From an uncultured Clostridia bacterium (GTDB lineage Bacteria; Bacillota; Clostridia; Oscillospirales; Acutalibacteraceae), in contig CAMJHU010000184.1 in assembly GCA_946405565.1 (NCBI GenBank), positions 1 to 5,178 on the forward strand: a stretch of 5,178 nt of DNA, given 5' to 3'. Positions 1 through 5,178 of the stretch are shown piece after piece. A model generated the notes under the pieces. The model ran no database searches, was not told the DNA's origin, and saw nothing but the letters and a program-made list of their open reading frames with translations. The position numbers and the translations under genes were made by a program. The number at the start of each line of letters is the position of its first letter. The stretch's first letter is position 1.

Positions 1-6
1 GCGCCA

Positions 7-84
7 CCGGCAGGGAGTGGGACAGCGTCCCACGAGGCAGCACAACGTGCTGCCGGGCGAAACCAGCCCGGACAACCAACCGGG
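7..84. other. Cluster of tandem perfect hairpins upstream of the hydrolase gene
   Basis: Three short perfect inverted repeats follow one another almost without spacers. Arms 17-23/27-33 (GTGGGAC/GTCCCAC) close a 3-nt loop. Arms 36-43/47-54 (GGCAGCAC/GTGCTGCC) close a 3-nt loop. Arms 53-58/66-71 (CCGGGC/GCCCGG) close a 7-nt loop. Two alternative pairings compete with these: 7-13 with 50-56 (CCGGCAG/CTGCCGG), which would break hairpin 2, and 67-71 with 80-84 (CCCGG/CCGGG), which would break hairpin 3. None is followed by a U-tract, so they are not ordinary terminators. All three + frames are open here, so coding sequence continuing from outside the window cannot be excluded. The element could be a structured leader, the 3' end of a small RNA, or a palindromic repeat. 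I do not recognise it as a known riboswitch class. Confidence 0.5.
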
Positions 85-164
85 AAAGGCAAATCCAGAA
101 AACAAACCCACCAAAATCAGCCAGCCCGGAACCAAAAACGATTCCAGCATAAAAATAATCCTTC
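72..164 (+). other. T-poor A/C-rich linker before the hydrolase gene, no gene assigned
   Basis: This stretch is strongly A/C-rich and very poor in T, and it connects the hairpin cluster to the ribosome binding site of the next gene. The skew continues into the first codons of the hydrolase, which encode a Pro/Thr/Lys-rich tail. Low T removes stop codons, so open frames here carry little weight. One frame stays open from the window edge to a TAA at 150-152, 27 bases before the downstream ATG, and could be the tail of an upstream gene. Its predicted residues are low-complexity and basic, with nothing recognisable. No convincing -35/-10 pair is visible. Confidence 0.35.
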
Positions 165-171
165 AAGGAGG
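165..171 (+). promoter_or_regulatory. Ribosome binding site of the hydrolase gene
   Basis: AAGGAGG is a near-perfect Shine-Dalgarno with 8 nt before the ATG at 180. It fixes that start and argues against a GTG start at 17 in another frame. Confidence 0.85.
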
Positions 172-179
172 CACCCCAC

Positions 180-1307
180 ATGGAACCCAACCTCGAACCC
201 ATCACCACACCTGAAACCATTCCACCCGTCAGCAACAAACCATCCAAACCAAAAAGAAAGCTGCTCAAAATCATCCTCGGCACACTCGGCGTTGTCCTGC
301 TCGCCATTGCCATCACCGCCGCGGTACTGCTCTACGGTCCCCTGATCACTATCGGCACGCTAAAGGAAGTGGACACCGATCTGTACCGCATCCACTACCG
401 GCAGGACTACCACCTCGACAAAGCCCTGTCCGCCAACATCTCGACCGAACAGGAATTTCTCGATTTTATCTCCAAAAACTTCTTCTTCGGCTATCCCATC
501 GAGGGCAATCAGGATTATATCGCGTGCAGTGCCTTTCTGACGCAGAACGCGGACGGCGGATATCTGACGGGGCGCAACTTTGACTATTCCGAAACCGATC
601 TGCTCGCGGTCTATACCACTCCGCGTGACGGCTACGCTTCCATCGCCATGGCGCCGCTCGCCGCGCTGAACATCGATTTTTCCCAAGGCATTGAAAAAGC
701 CGACACGGTTGACAAGCTGGCGACGCTGGCGGCGCCTTATATGTGCGCCGACGGTATGAACGAAAAAGGGCTGACGGTATCCGCCCTTGACCTCACGCCT
801 GTCAAAATCCGACAGAATACCGGCAAGCCCAAGCTGCCCACGATGCTCGCCATCCGTCTGCTGCTCGACCGCGCCGCCACGGTCGATGAAGCCGTGGCAC
901 TGCTGCGTCAATATGACTTCTATTCCATCTCCCAATACGCCCAGCACCTTTTCATCTCGGACGCGCAGGGCAACGCCGTCGTGGTCGAATGGGCAATGAA
1001 CAACGTATTAGGCGAAACGTCGCGCGGCTTTGAAATGCACGTGATCGAATCGCCGGTATGCACCAATTTCTGGATGTCGCAGGTGCCGGAATACAAGGGT
1101 CAGTGCAAACGCTTTGACACCATCACCCAGCGCCTGACCGACCAGCCGGTCAACACGCAGGAGGACGCCATGAGCCATCTCGAAGCGGCGAGCGTCGGCT
1201 GGACAGAATGGTCCTGCGTCTATCATATCTCGGATTTCTCGGTAGACGTTTCGCTCGATACCCAGTACGACAAGGTCTGTCACCTCTCTCCCGACGATTT
1301 CCGATGA
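180..1307 (+). CDS. Membrane-anchored choloylglycine hydrolase/AAT-superfamily (Ntn) amide hydrolase
   Basis: This is a probable linear amide C-N hydrolase of the N-terminal-nucleophile superfamily that includes bile salt hydrolase, penicillin V acylase and acyl-CoA:6-APA acyltransferase (375 aa). Residues 1-27 are a Pro/Thr/Lys-rich cytoplasmic tail ending in a basic patch (KPKRK). Residues about 30-52 form one membrane segment, so the catalytic domain should lie outside the cell. Cys116 in the ACSAF motif is the likely nucleophile. It is followed by GRNFDY (131-136, with Arg132 and Asp135), GMNEKGL (192-198, with Asn194), a TNFW motif near 295-298, and the C-terminal W-S-x-x-Y pattern (344-348) that is typical of the family. 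The nucleophile is internal, so an autocatalytic cut before Cys116 would be expected by family precedent. The substrate (bile salt, acyl-homoserine lactone, beta-lactam or peptide amide) cannot be read from the sequence. It appears monocistronic within the window and ends at a terminator. Confidence 0.85.
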   Translation: MEPNLEPITTPETIPPVSNKPSKPKRKLLKIILGTLGVVLLAIAITAAVLLYGPLITIGTLKEVDTDLYRIHYRQDYHLDKALSANISTEQEFLDFISKNFFFGYPIEGNQDYIACSAFLTQNADGGYLTGRNFDYSETDLLAVYTTPRDGYASIAMAPLAALNIDFSQGIEKADTVDKLATLAAPYMCADGMNEKGLTVSALDLTPVKIRQNTGKPKLPTMLAIRLLLDRAATVDEAVALLRQYDFYSISQYAQHLFISDAQGNAVVVEWAMNNVLGETSRGFEMHVIESPVCTNFWMSQVPEYKGQCKRFDTITQRLTDQPVNTQEDAMSHLEAASVGWTEWSCVYHISDFSVDVSLDTQYDKVCHLSPDDFR

Positions 1308-1338
1308 CCGCATTTTATAACAATCTCAATCCCACCGA

Positions 1339-1376
1339 AAAAAGCGCCGTCTTTTATGCAAGAGACGACGCTTTTT
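1339..1376. terminator. Bidirectional intrinsic terminator between convergent genes
   Basis: Arms 1339-1346 (AAAAAGCG) and 1369-1376 (CGCTTTTT) pair perfectly. After one C/A mismatch (1347/1368), 1348-1352 pairs with 1363-1367 (CGTCT/AGACG), around a 10-nt loop. The A-rich left arm and T-rich right arm provide a U-tract in each direction. It lies 31 nt after the hydrolase stop and 13 nt past the stop of the YdbT-like gene, so it can end both transcripts. Confidence 0.85.
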
Positions 1377-1389
1377 ATTATTTTTTAAA

Positions 1390-2937
1390 TCATTTTTCCA
1401 CCGTATCCGCCAGTGACTCAAAAAAATCCTCCGGAAGATGACTGCCGACCGACAGATTGCAATCGTTGGGTCCGTGAAAATGCACATAATAGGTCCCCAG
1501 TCCGCATACTGCCCGGAATGGGTCGATCCGGAACCGTACCTCCTGCACCGCGTCGGTGCGGATACGGTACAGCGTCCGGCGGAATCCGCCGCGCTGCACA
1601 CTCACGATACGGGGGTTCCAGTCCAGCGCGGTATAAAGAAACGCCAGCACGCCGTTCAGACATATCCCCGCTACCACCATTCCGCCGCACAGACGGGGAA
1701 GCAGCAGCCATTGGGTCTGATATGCCGCCAGGCGCATCACCGCAAAGCACACCGCTCCACCAATAACCGTCGGCAGCCCCGCATGAAACAGCAGTCCGGC
1801 AAAACTGCGGGAATGCTCCCGCGTTTCGGCTTTGTATTCCGGCAGCAGCCTGTCGAGATAACGGTTCAGCTCCTTGCAGGGAATGAGCGGAAACAGCGGC
1901 GCGGTTTCTGCCTTATCATTGCCGAATCCCCCGCACACCGCCTCAACGGAGCAGTTTCCCGTAAGCTGCCCCAGCAGGGTCTGTCTCACCACAATCGCAT
2001 GAATCCGGCGCACCTGCAAGGTATACTGCTTCTCCGTAAACAATCCGCAGCGCACCAGAACCGTTCCGCCCTGACGCACCGCGCGGAAATCAAACAGTTT
2101 TACCCATGCCCACAGTGCCGTCACGATATCCGACGCGAGCGACAACGCCAGATATATCCCCGCCATCACCGGCAGTGTTTTTCCCACACCCCACTGCTCC
2201 GCCGTTTGCAGACAGTTCCGCAGGAGAGGCAGCGCGGCGTGGACGGCTTTTCCGGTCAGCACCGCCGACGTTTCCGCCGCGACACAACCTCCCAAAATCA
2301 ACAGCCATATGAGCTTCCATATACCGGATGAAGTCAGTCCGTAGAGGAAAAAGTCCCCCGCTCTCATGCGCACCGTCCATTTCGGCTCGACAATCGCGGC
2401 GCCGTCACGGTCGGCTCCGGTACGTTCATACAGTCCGCTCCGGCTGAGAATATACCGCCGGAGGCGATAAGCCTGCGTCAGTTCAAACACCGGCTCTATG
2501 TCCGGCTGCTTTTCTCCCCGCAGGGGCAGATAGCCTTTCGTATCGATCTTCAACCGGCAGGTGCCAGTCAGCTTTTCAAAGACATTCCGCTCTAAAGCAA
2601 CCGTGTTGACATTGTTGAAGGGGACTGACACGCGCTTCCTGAAAAACCAGCCGGTCTCATAATCCAGCGCGTCCTCCCGCAGTTTCAGGCAGGTGTGCCG
2701 CCATTGAAACACACAGTACAGCAGCACGATTCCGGCAAATACCAGCAGCGCTCCCAGCGACAGCAGCACGATTTTTCCCCACGGCAGACCGTCCATTCCC
2801 TGCCGCGCCGATTCATCGTCCGCCATCTGTCCCGCAATGCTCAGACAGGCGGTCAACGCCATCGCGGCAATCACCGCGCCTTTGCGGAAAAACAGTTCAA
2901 AGAGATAGGCATAATGACAACGTACTGTTCTGTCCAT
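1390..2937 (-). CDS. YdbT-like membrane protein with three bacterial PH (bPH2) domains
   Basis: This 515-aa polytopic membrane protein alternates membrane pairs with PH-like domains, the architecture of Bacillus YdbT. Membrane segments lie at about 18-36, 54-77, 205-223, 254-276, 382-402 and 410-436. PH-like domains follow at about 78-168, 283-366 and 441-512. The second is the clearest: GLFTEKQYTLQVRRIHAI is followed by a leucine/glycine stretch (LLGQLTGN), matching the family pattern of strand, Arg-Ile and 'LL..fG'. The start is fixed by GGAGGG at 2944-2949, 6 nt upstream and inside the end of the preceding gene, with only 2 nt between the two genes. The pair is therefore one operon and probably one complex. 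In B. subtilis ydbST belongs to the SigW envelope-stress regulon and helps tolerance to a membrane-active bacteriocin. A similar role here is an inference. Molecular function is unknown even in the family. Confidence 0.87.
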   Translation of the reverse strand: MDRTVRCHYAYLFELFFRKGAVIAAMALTACLSIAGQMADDESARQGMDGLPWGKIVLLSLGALLVFAGIVLLYCVFQWRHTCLKLREDALDYETGWFFRKRVSVPFNNVNTVALERNVFEKLTGTCRLKIDTKGYLPLRGEKQPDIEPVFELTQAYRLRRYILSRSGLYERTGADRDGAAIVEPKWTVRMRAGDFFLYGLTSSGIWKLIWLLILGGCVAAETSAVLTGKAVHAALPLLRNCLQTAEQWGVGKTLPVMAGIYLALSLASDIVTALWAWVKLFDFRAVRQGGTVLVRCGLFTEKQYTLQVRRIHAIVVRQTLLGQLTGNCSVEAVCGGFGNDKAETAPLFPLIPCKELNRYLDRLLPEYKAETREHSRSFAGLLFHAGLPTVIGGAVCFAVMRLAAYQTQWLLLPRLCGGMVVAGICLNGVLAFLYTALDWNPRIVSVQRGGFRRTLYRIRTDAVQEVRFRIDPFRAVCGLGTYYVHFHGPNDCNLSVGSHLPEDFFESLADTVEK

Positions 2938-2939
2938 CG

Positions 2940-3467
2940 TCAGCCCTCCGTGCGAACCCGGCGCGCCTGACCCGGCGCGTCACTGTATCCCGACTTGTAG
3001 TGAATGCGCTTTTGCAGATAGGCGCAGATTTTTTCCGCCATCTCCATGCTCACTTCCTGAATCTCCATGACGTCCCCCGCCGTGTGAAGCTGCACGTTGG
3101 CAAGTCCGAACGGTTTTTGCAGCACACTCTGCGTCACGGCAACGTGCTGTAAACGTGAGATGGGAATAATGGTATGCGTGCGGTAAAAAATCCCCCTCTT
3201 GATTTCGATGCGGTCGGGCGCTATCAGATATTCCCACTGGGCATATTCGATGACCGGATACAGAATAATTTGCAGCAGCTGCGCCATAAGCAGCAGCACC
3301 GCCAGCACAATCCCCACCGTTTCGGCGGGACGCCATGCCTCCCGCGCCACGGCGGATGTAATCAGCAGAATCAGCCCCGCCGACGGCACCACGCCGAATA
3401 TCAGCGCCAGAATCCGTGAAAGCCGCCATTTGCGCTTGGCGGACGGATCCACCCTTTGAAATTTCAA
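2940..3467 (-). CDS. YdbS-like bPH2 domain membrane protein (TTG start)
   Basis: This 175-aa protein has two membrane segments (about 18-40 and 50-71) and one PH-like domain (about 75-153), the layout of Bacillus YdbS. The signature is very clear: EYLIAPDRIEIKRGIFYR (79-96), IIPISRLQHV (100-109), then a PFGLA (119-123) and a TAGD (129-132) segment. The start is TTG at 3467, chosen because AAGGAG (3477-3482 on the complement) sits 9 nt upstream and no ATG or GTG lies in frame nearby. An ATG at 3486 opens a different frame that lacks family features. The C-terminal tail (about 158-175) is basic and not part of the domain. It is the first gene of the operon and very likely partners the YdbT-like protein. 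Confidence 0.87.
   Translation of the reverse strand: MKFQRVDPSAKRKWRLSRILALIFGVVPSAGLILLITSAVAREAWRPAETVGIVLAVLLLMAQLLQIILYPVIEYAQWEYLIAPDRIEIKRGIFYRTHTIIPISRLQHVAVTQSVLQKPFGLANVQLHTAGDVMEIQEVSMEMAEKICAYLQKRIHYKSGYSDAPGQARRVRTEG
2956..2979. repeat. Short direct repeat in the C-terminal tail of the YdbS-like gene
   Basis: ACCCGGCGCG occurs at 2956-2965 and again at 2970-2979, a 14-bp period. It falls in the last codons of the YdbS-like gene, beyond the PH domain. It could reflect local slippage that changes the tail length by a few residues, or chance in GC-rich DNA. Confidence 0.3.
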
Positions 3468-3468
3468 A
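3455..3468. repeat. 14-bp perfect palindrome over the TTG start of the YdbS-like gene
   Basis: TTTGAAATTTCAAA reads identically on both strands and covers the TTG start codon (3465-3467) and the next three codons. As RNA it would make only a small A/U-rich hairpin. As DNA it could be a protein-binding site. No second copy is seen in the window, so function is unproven. Confidence 0.3.
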
Positions 3469-3476
3469 ATAATCTT

Positions 3477-3482
3477 CTCCTT
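3477..3482 (-). promoter_or_regulatory. Ribosome binding site selecting the TTG start
   Basis: The complement reads AAGGAG, 9 nt ahead of the TTG at 3467. It is the main evidence for this non-ATG start. Confidence 0.7.
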
Positions 3483-3515
3483 CCATATAATTCCCCGTGA
3501 ATCATCAGAAAACCA

Positions 3516-3544
3516 TTGTAATTCCTATCAGACTATGATACACT
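3516..3544 (+). promoter_or_regulatory. Candidate promoter of the pseudouridine synthase gene
   Basis: TTGTAA (3516-3521) and TACACT (3539-3544) are separated by 17 bp, each matching the sigma-A consensus at 4 of 6 bases. It lies in the only intergenic region upstream of the gene. It would leave a leader of about 50 nt containing the ribosome binding site at 3585-3590. The match is moderate only. Confidence 0.35.
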
Positions 3545-3563
3545 ATTTCATCGGAAAACGCAA
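3535..3563 (-). promoter_or_regulatory. Candidate promoter of the ydbS-ydbT-like operon
   Basis: On the minus strand, TTGCGT (3563-3558) and TATCAT (3540-3535) are 17 bp apart, with -35 and -10 matches of 3/6 and 5/6. The -10 overlaps the candidate promoter on the other strand, so the two divergent units may compete. A SigW-type promoter (AAC -35, CGTA -10) was looked for and not seen clearly. Confidence 0.3.
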
Positions 3564-3600
3564 TACTTCGAGAAAAAATCGTGGAAAGGAAGCGCGCATC

Positions 3601-4506
3601 ATGCCCGATCTCACCTTTACGGTGCCGCCGGAGAAGGACGGCATTTCGGTTTATCATTTCCTGCGCGGTCAATGCGGCGTGTCCTACCGCCTGATCAAAT
3701 CCCTCAAACGCGTGCCGCTCGGCATTACGGCAAACGGACAGCATATCCGTACCATTGACCCGCTGTCCGGCGGCGATGTGGTCGTGCTGCATCTCCCCGA
3801 CGACCTCAATCCCACGGTTCCCAATGCCCTGCCCATTCAAATTGTCTATGAGGACGCGCATATCGCGGTACTTAACAAGCCGCCTCATATGCCGGTTCAC
3901 CCCGCCCGCGACCATGTGACCGACACCCTCGCCAACGCCTTCTCCGCCCACCTGATCGCGGGCGGCGAGCCGAATACCGCTTTCCGCGTCATCAACCGTC
4001 TTGATCGCGACACCAGCGGGCTGGTGCTGACCGCCAAAAACAGCCACGCCGCTTCGCTCCTGCACGGACACACCGACAAGGTGTATTATGCCGTCTGTCA
4101 GGGAACCCTTCACGGCAGCGGCACCGTTGACGCGCCCATCCGCCTGATGGAGGGACACGGCATCCAGCGGGAAGTCGGGGAAGGCGGCGTGCGTGCCGTT
4201 ACCCACTGGACGGCACTCCGGAATATCTCCCGCATGGCTCCTAACGGAACCGTCTATGACCTGACGCTGCTGGAAATTCATCTTGAAACCGGGCGCACCC
4301 ATCAGATACGCGTGCATTTCACCTCGCTGGGAATGCCCTTGGCAGGCGACGATATGTACGGCGGCTCGTGGGATCTGATACAGCGTCAGGCGCTTCACTG
4401 CGGACAATTGGATTTCCATCACCCCATCACAGGCGAAGCAATGGTATTCCGGATGCCGCTGCCGCCCGACATGTCGGCGCTGACGGAACAGCCAAGCAAT
4501 TCATAA
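3601..4506 (+). CDS. RluA-family 23S rRNA-type pseudouridine synthase
   Basis: This enzyme converts uridine to pseudouridine in RNA in the cytoplasm, most likely in rRNA or tRNA (301 aa). Residues about 12-60 resemble a diverged S4 RNA-binding domain (VSYRLIKSLKR, then GITANGQHI). The catalytic domain follows. It has ILNKPPHMPVHPA-type motif I around 88-102 (seen here as AVLNKPPHMPVHPA), the active-site motif RLDRDTSG (133-140) with catalytic Asp135, KVYYAV (160-165), and GRTHQIRVH (231-239), then the LAGDDMYGG segment (248-256). All key motifs are present and length is normal for S4-containing RluA/RluD members. The ATG at 3601 is preferred because AAAGGA (3585-3590) precedes it. An in-frame ATG at 3535 would add 22 residues but lacks a ribosome binding site and overlaps the candidate promoters. 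The exact target nucleotide cannot be inferred, since Clostridia usually carry several paralogues. Confidence 0.92.
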   Translation: MPDLTFTVPPEKDGISVYHFLRGQCGVSYRLIKSLKRVPLGITANGQHIRTIDPLSGGDVVVLHLPDDLNPTVPNALPIQIVYEDAHIAVLNKPPHMPVHPARDHVTDTLANAFSAHLIAGGEPNTAFRVINRLDRDTSGLVLTAKNSHAASLLHGHTDKVYYAVCQGTLHGSGTVDAPIRLMEGHGIQREVGEGGVRAVTHWTALRNISRMAPNGTVYDLTLLEIHLETGRTHQIRVHFTSLGMPLAGDDMYGGSWDLIQRQALHCGQLDFHHPITGEAMVFRMPLPPDMSALTEQPSNS

Positions 4507-4512
4507 AAATCA

Positions 4513-4551
4513 GCGCGGTGTTTTCAAACAGCTTGTTTGAAAACACCGCGC
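4513..4551. terminator. Perfect 18-bp stem terminator between convergent genes
   Basis: Arms 4513-4530 and 4534-4551 are perfectly complementary over 18 bp and close a 3-nt loop (GCT). On the minus strand the stem is followed, after GA, by TTTTT, giving a usable U-tract for the anti-sigma gene. On the + strand the downstream run is weaker (CTTCTT). It begins 6 nt after the pseudouridine synthase stop, so it probably ends both transcripts, more strongly from the minus side. Confidence 0.75.
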
Positions 4552-4623
4552 CTTCTTGCAGACAACCTTCCTGACTGTCTTGACAGGAATGGAACTACAG
4601 TTTCTGTGCCAAAATACGACTCG

Positions 4624-5058
4624 TCATCCTATTTTTTCATCGTCCCCTTCTGTAATCGCCACCGAAATACTTTGTTCATCATCTTCCTGTATCTCGATTT
4701 CAACTCCCTCCAGATCTTCAGGAAGTCCCCGCAGTTCGAACTGACAGGCTTCCTCATCGGCTTTTTCAACGATCAACTCAATCCCGTTTTCGCTCAGATA
4801 ATCGCTCGCACTGACTTCCTCGCCGTTGATAAACAGCTTGATATGTTCAACAGCCTGATTCAGTGCGCCCGCGCTGACCGCTATTGCGGAACCGACCACC
4901 AAAGCCGCCGCTATAAGAATTGAGATGATAATCTTCTTGCGCTTGGTCAAACTCATTGTTTTACCTTCCATTTCCGTTGCCTCCATCATTTTCTGCCGCA
5001 ATGCCTCGGAAGCATGAATCTGCGAAAAGGTTGACCGGTATTCTTCTTTAAAATTCAT
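4624..5058 (-). CDS. Probable membrane anti-sigma factor, partner of the upstream sigma factor
   Basis: This 144-aa single-pass protein has a cytoplasmic N-terminus (1-42) starting NFKEEYRSTFSQIHASEALRQ, a pattern seen in many clostridial sigma-associated membrane proteins. A membrane segment follows at about 43-63 after a basic KRKK patch, and the outer domain is strongly acidic (64-144). The outer part holds a short FINGEEVSASDYL segment (76-88) and Glu/Asp-rich beta-like stretches. No His-Cys zinc anti-sigma motif is visible, so it is not a ZAS-type factor. The role rests on context: the sigma factor gene ends inside this gene, overlapping it by 11 bp, so the two are translated together. 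The ribosome binding site is GGAGG at 5065-5069, 6 nt before the ATG. The signal sensed is unknown. Confidence 0.7.
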   Translation of the reverse strand: MNFKEEYRSTFSQIHASEALRQKMMEATEMEGKTMSLTKRKKIIISILIAAALVVGSAIAVSAGALNQAVEHIKLFINGEEVSASDYLSENGIELIVEKADEEACQFELRGLPEDLEGVEIEIQEDDEQSISVAITEGDDEKIG

Positions 5059-5178
5059 AATCCGCCTCCGAAAGTAATGTTTTCAGCTGCTTTCTCGCTC
5101 TCATCAGCTGTGTCTGCACGGTGGTTTCCTTCAAGTCGAGCATGGCGGCAATTTCCCCCACTGTGTAATCTTCATAAT
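5048..5178 (-). CDS. Sigma-70-family (ECF-like) sigma factor, C-terminal part only
   Basis: The last 42 residues of a sigma factor are visible, and the rest lies beyond the right edge. They match sigma region 4, the helix-turn-helix that reads the -35 element: YEDYTVGEIAAMLDLKETTV followed by QTQLMRARKQLKTLL. The pattern of Y-(E/D)-x-(Y/F)-T-V-x-E-I-A, then T-V-x-x-x-L-x-R-A-R-K-x-L, is characteristic. The TAA stop is at 5048-5050, inside the downstream anti-sigma gene. Together they suggest a regulatory unit that controls an unidentified envelope or stress regulon. Whether it is a true ECF factor needs the missing region 2. Confidence 0.85.
   Translation of the reverse strand, partial: YEDYTVGEIAAMLDLKETTVQTQLMRARKQLKTLLSEADYEF

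Noticed and set aside
148..160. A/T-rich run (ATAAAAATAA) as a -10 element for the hydrolase
   Set aside because: No -35 lies at the right distance, and the transcript would start almost at the ribosome binding site.
17..214. 65-codon frame starting with GTG at 17
   Set aside because: It begins inside hairpin 1, has no ribosome binding site, overlaps the hydrolase start, and is open mainly because the region is poor in T.
360..947. Long minus-strand open frame opposite the hydrolase gene
   Set aside because: It is the antisense shadow of a gene with clear family motifs, has no ribosome binding site, and its predicted residues show no recognisable domain.
1438..2331. 297-codon + strand open frame opposite the YdbT-like gene
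   Set aside because: Its residues are His/Gln/Arg-rich, as expected of an antisense frame in GC-rich DNA. The minus-strand protein has membrane segments and PH motifs.
3535..3600. Upstream ATG giving the pseudouridine synthase 22 extra residues
   Set aside because: It has no Shine-Dalgarno, the extra residues are not part of the S4 domain, and it overlaps the promoter candidates. The ATG at 3601 has a ribosome binding site.
3505..4422. 305-codon minus-strand open frame opposite the pseudouridine synthase
   Set aside because: The + strand has all RluA motifs in order. The antisense frame has no domain and would cross the divergent promoter region.
4568..4589. Second small inverted repeat (TTCCTG/CAGGAA) and a TTGACA hexamer after the terminator
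   Set aside because: The stem is only 6 bp with a 10-nt loop and no U-tract. The TTGACA has no suitable -10 at normal spacing and points into the end of a convergent gene.

Overview
The window looks like chromosomal DNA from a moderately high-GC Clostridia-type Firmicute, probably a gut Oscillospirales-like organism. The reasons are strong AAGGAGG-type ribosome binding sites, U-tract terminators, a ydbS/ydbT PH-domain pair, and a sigma-70-family sigma/membrane anti-sigma pair of the kind common in that class. This placement is an inference from gene style, not from a marker gene.

Layout from left to right. Positions 1-179 hold no convincing gene. They contain a cluster of perfect short hairpins (about 7-84) followed by a T-poor, A/C-rich linker that ends in a strong Shine-Dalgarno. 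Next is a + strand gene (180-1307) for a membrane-anchored N-terminal-nucleophile hydrolase of the choloylglycine hydrolase/acyltransferase (AAT, C45-like) superfamily. A bidirectional terminator (1339-1376) separates it from a convergent two-gene operon on the minus strand. That operon encodes a YdbS-like protein (2940-3467, TTG start) and a three-PH-domain YdbT-like membrane protein (1390-2937). A divergent intergenic region (3468-3600) separates the operon from a + strand RluA-family pseudouridine synthase (3601-4506). A perfect 18-bp hairpin (4513-4551) lies between that gene and a convergent minus-strand pair, an anti-sigma-like membrane protein (4624-5058) and the C-terminal end of its sigma factor (5048-5178, cut by the window edge). 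The reading frames of that pair overlap.

Three of the four transcription units have cell-envelope or envelope-signalling character: an extracytoplasmic amide hydrolase, a membrane PH-domain pair whose Bacillus relatives protect against membrane-active peptides, and a sigma/anti-sigma switch. The RNA-modifying enzyme is housekeeping. Nothing in the sequence ties the units into one pathway, and they are arranged as independent convergent and divergent units. I see no CRISPR array, insertion sequence, tRNA or rRNA. I do not see a clearly new multi-gene system. The least explained element is the hairpin cluster at the left edge.
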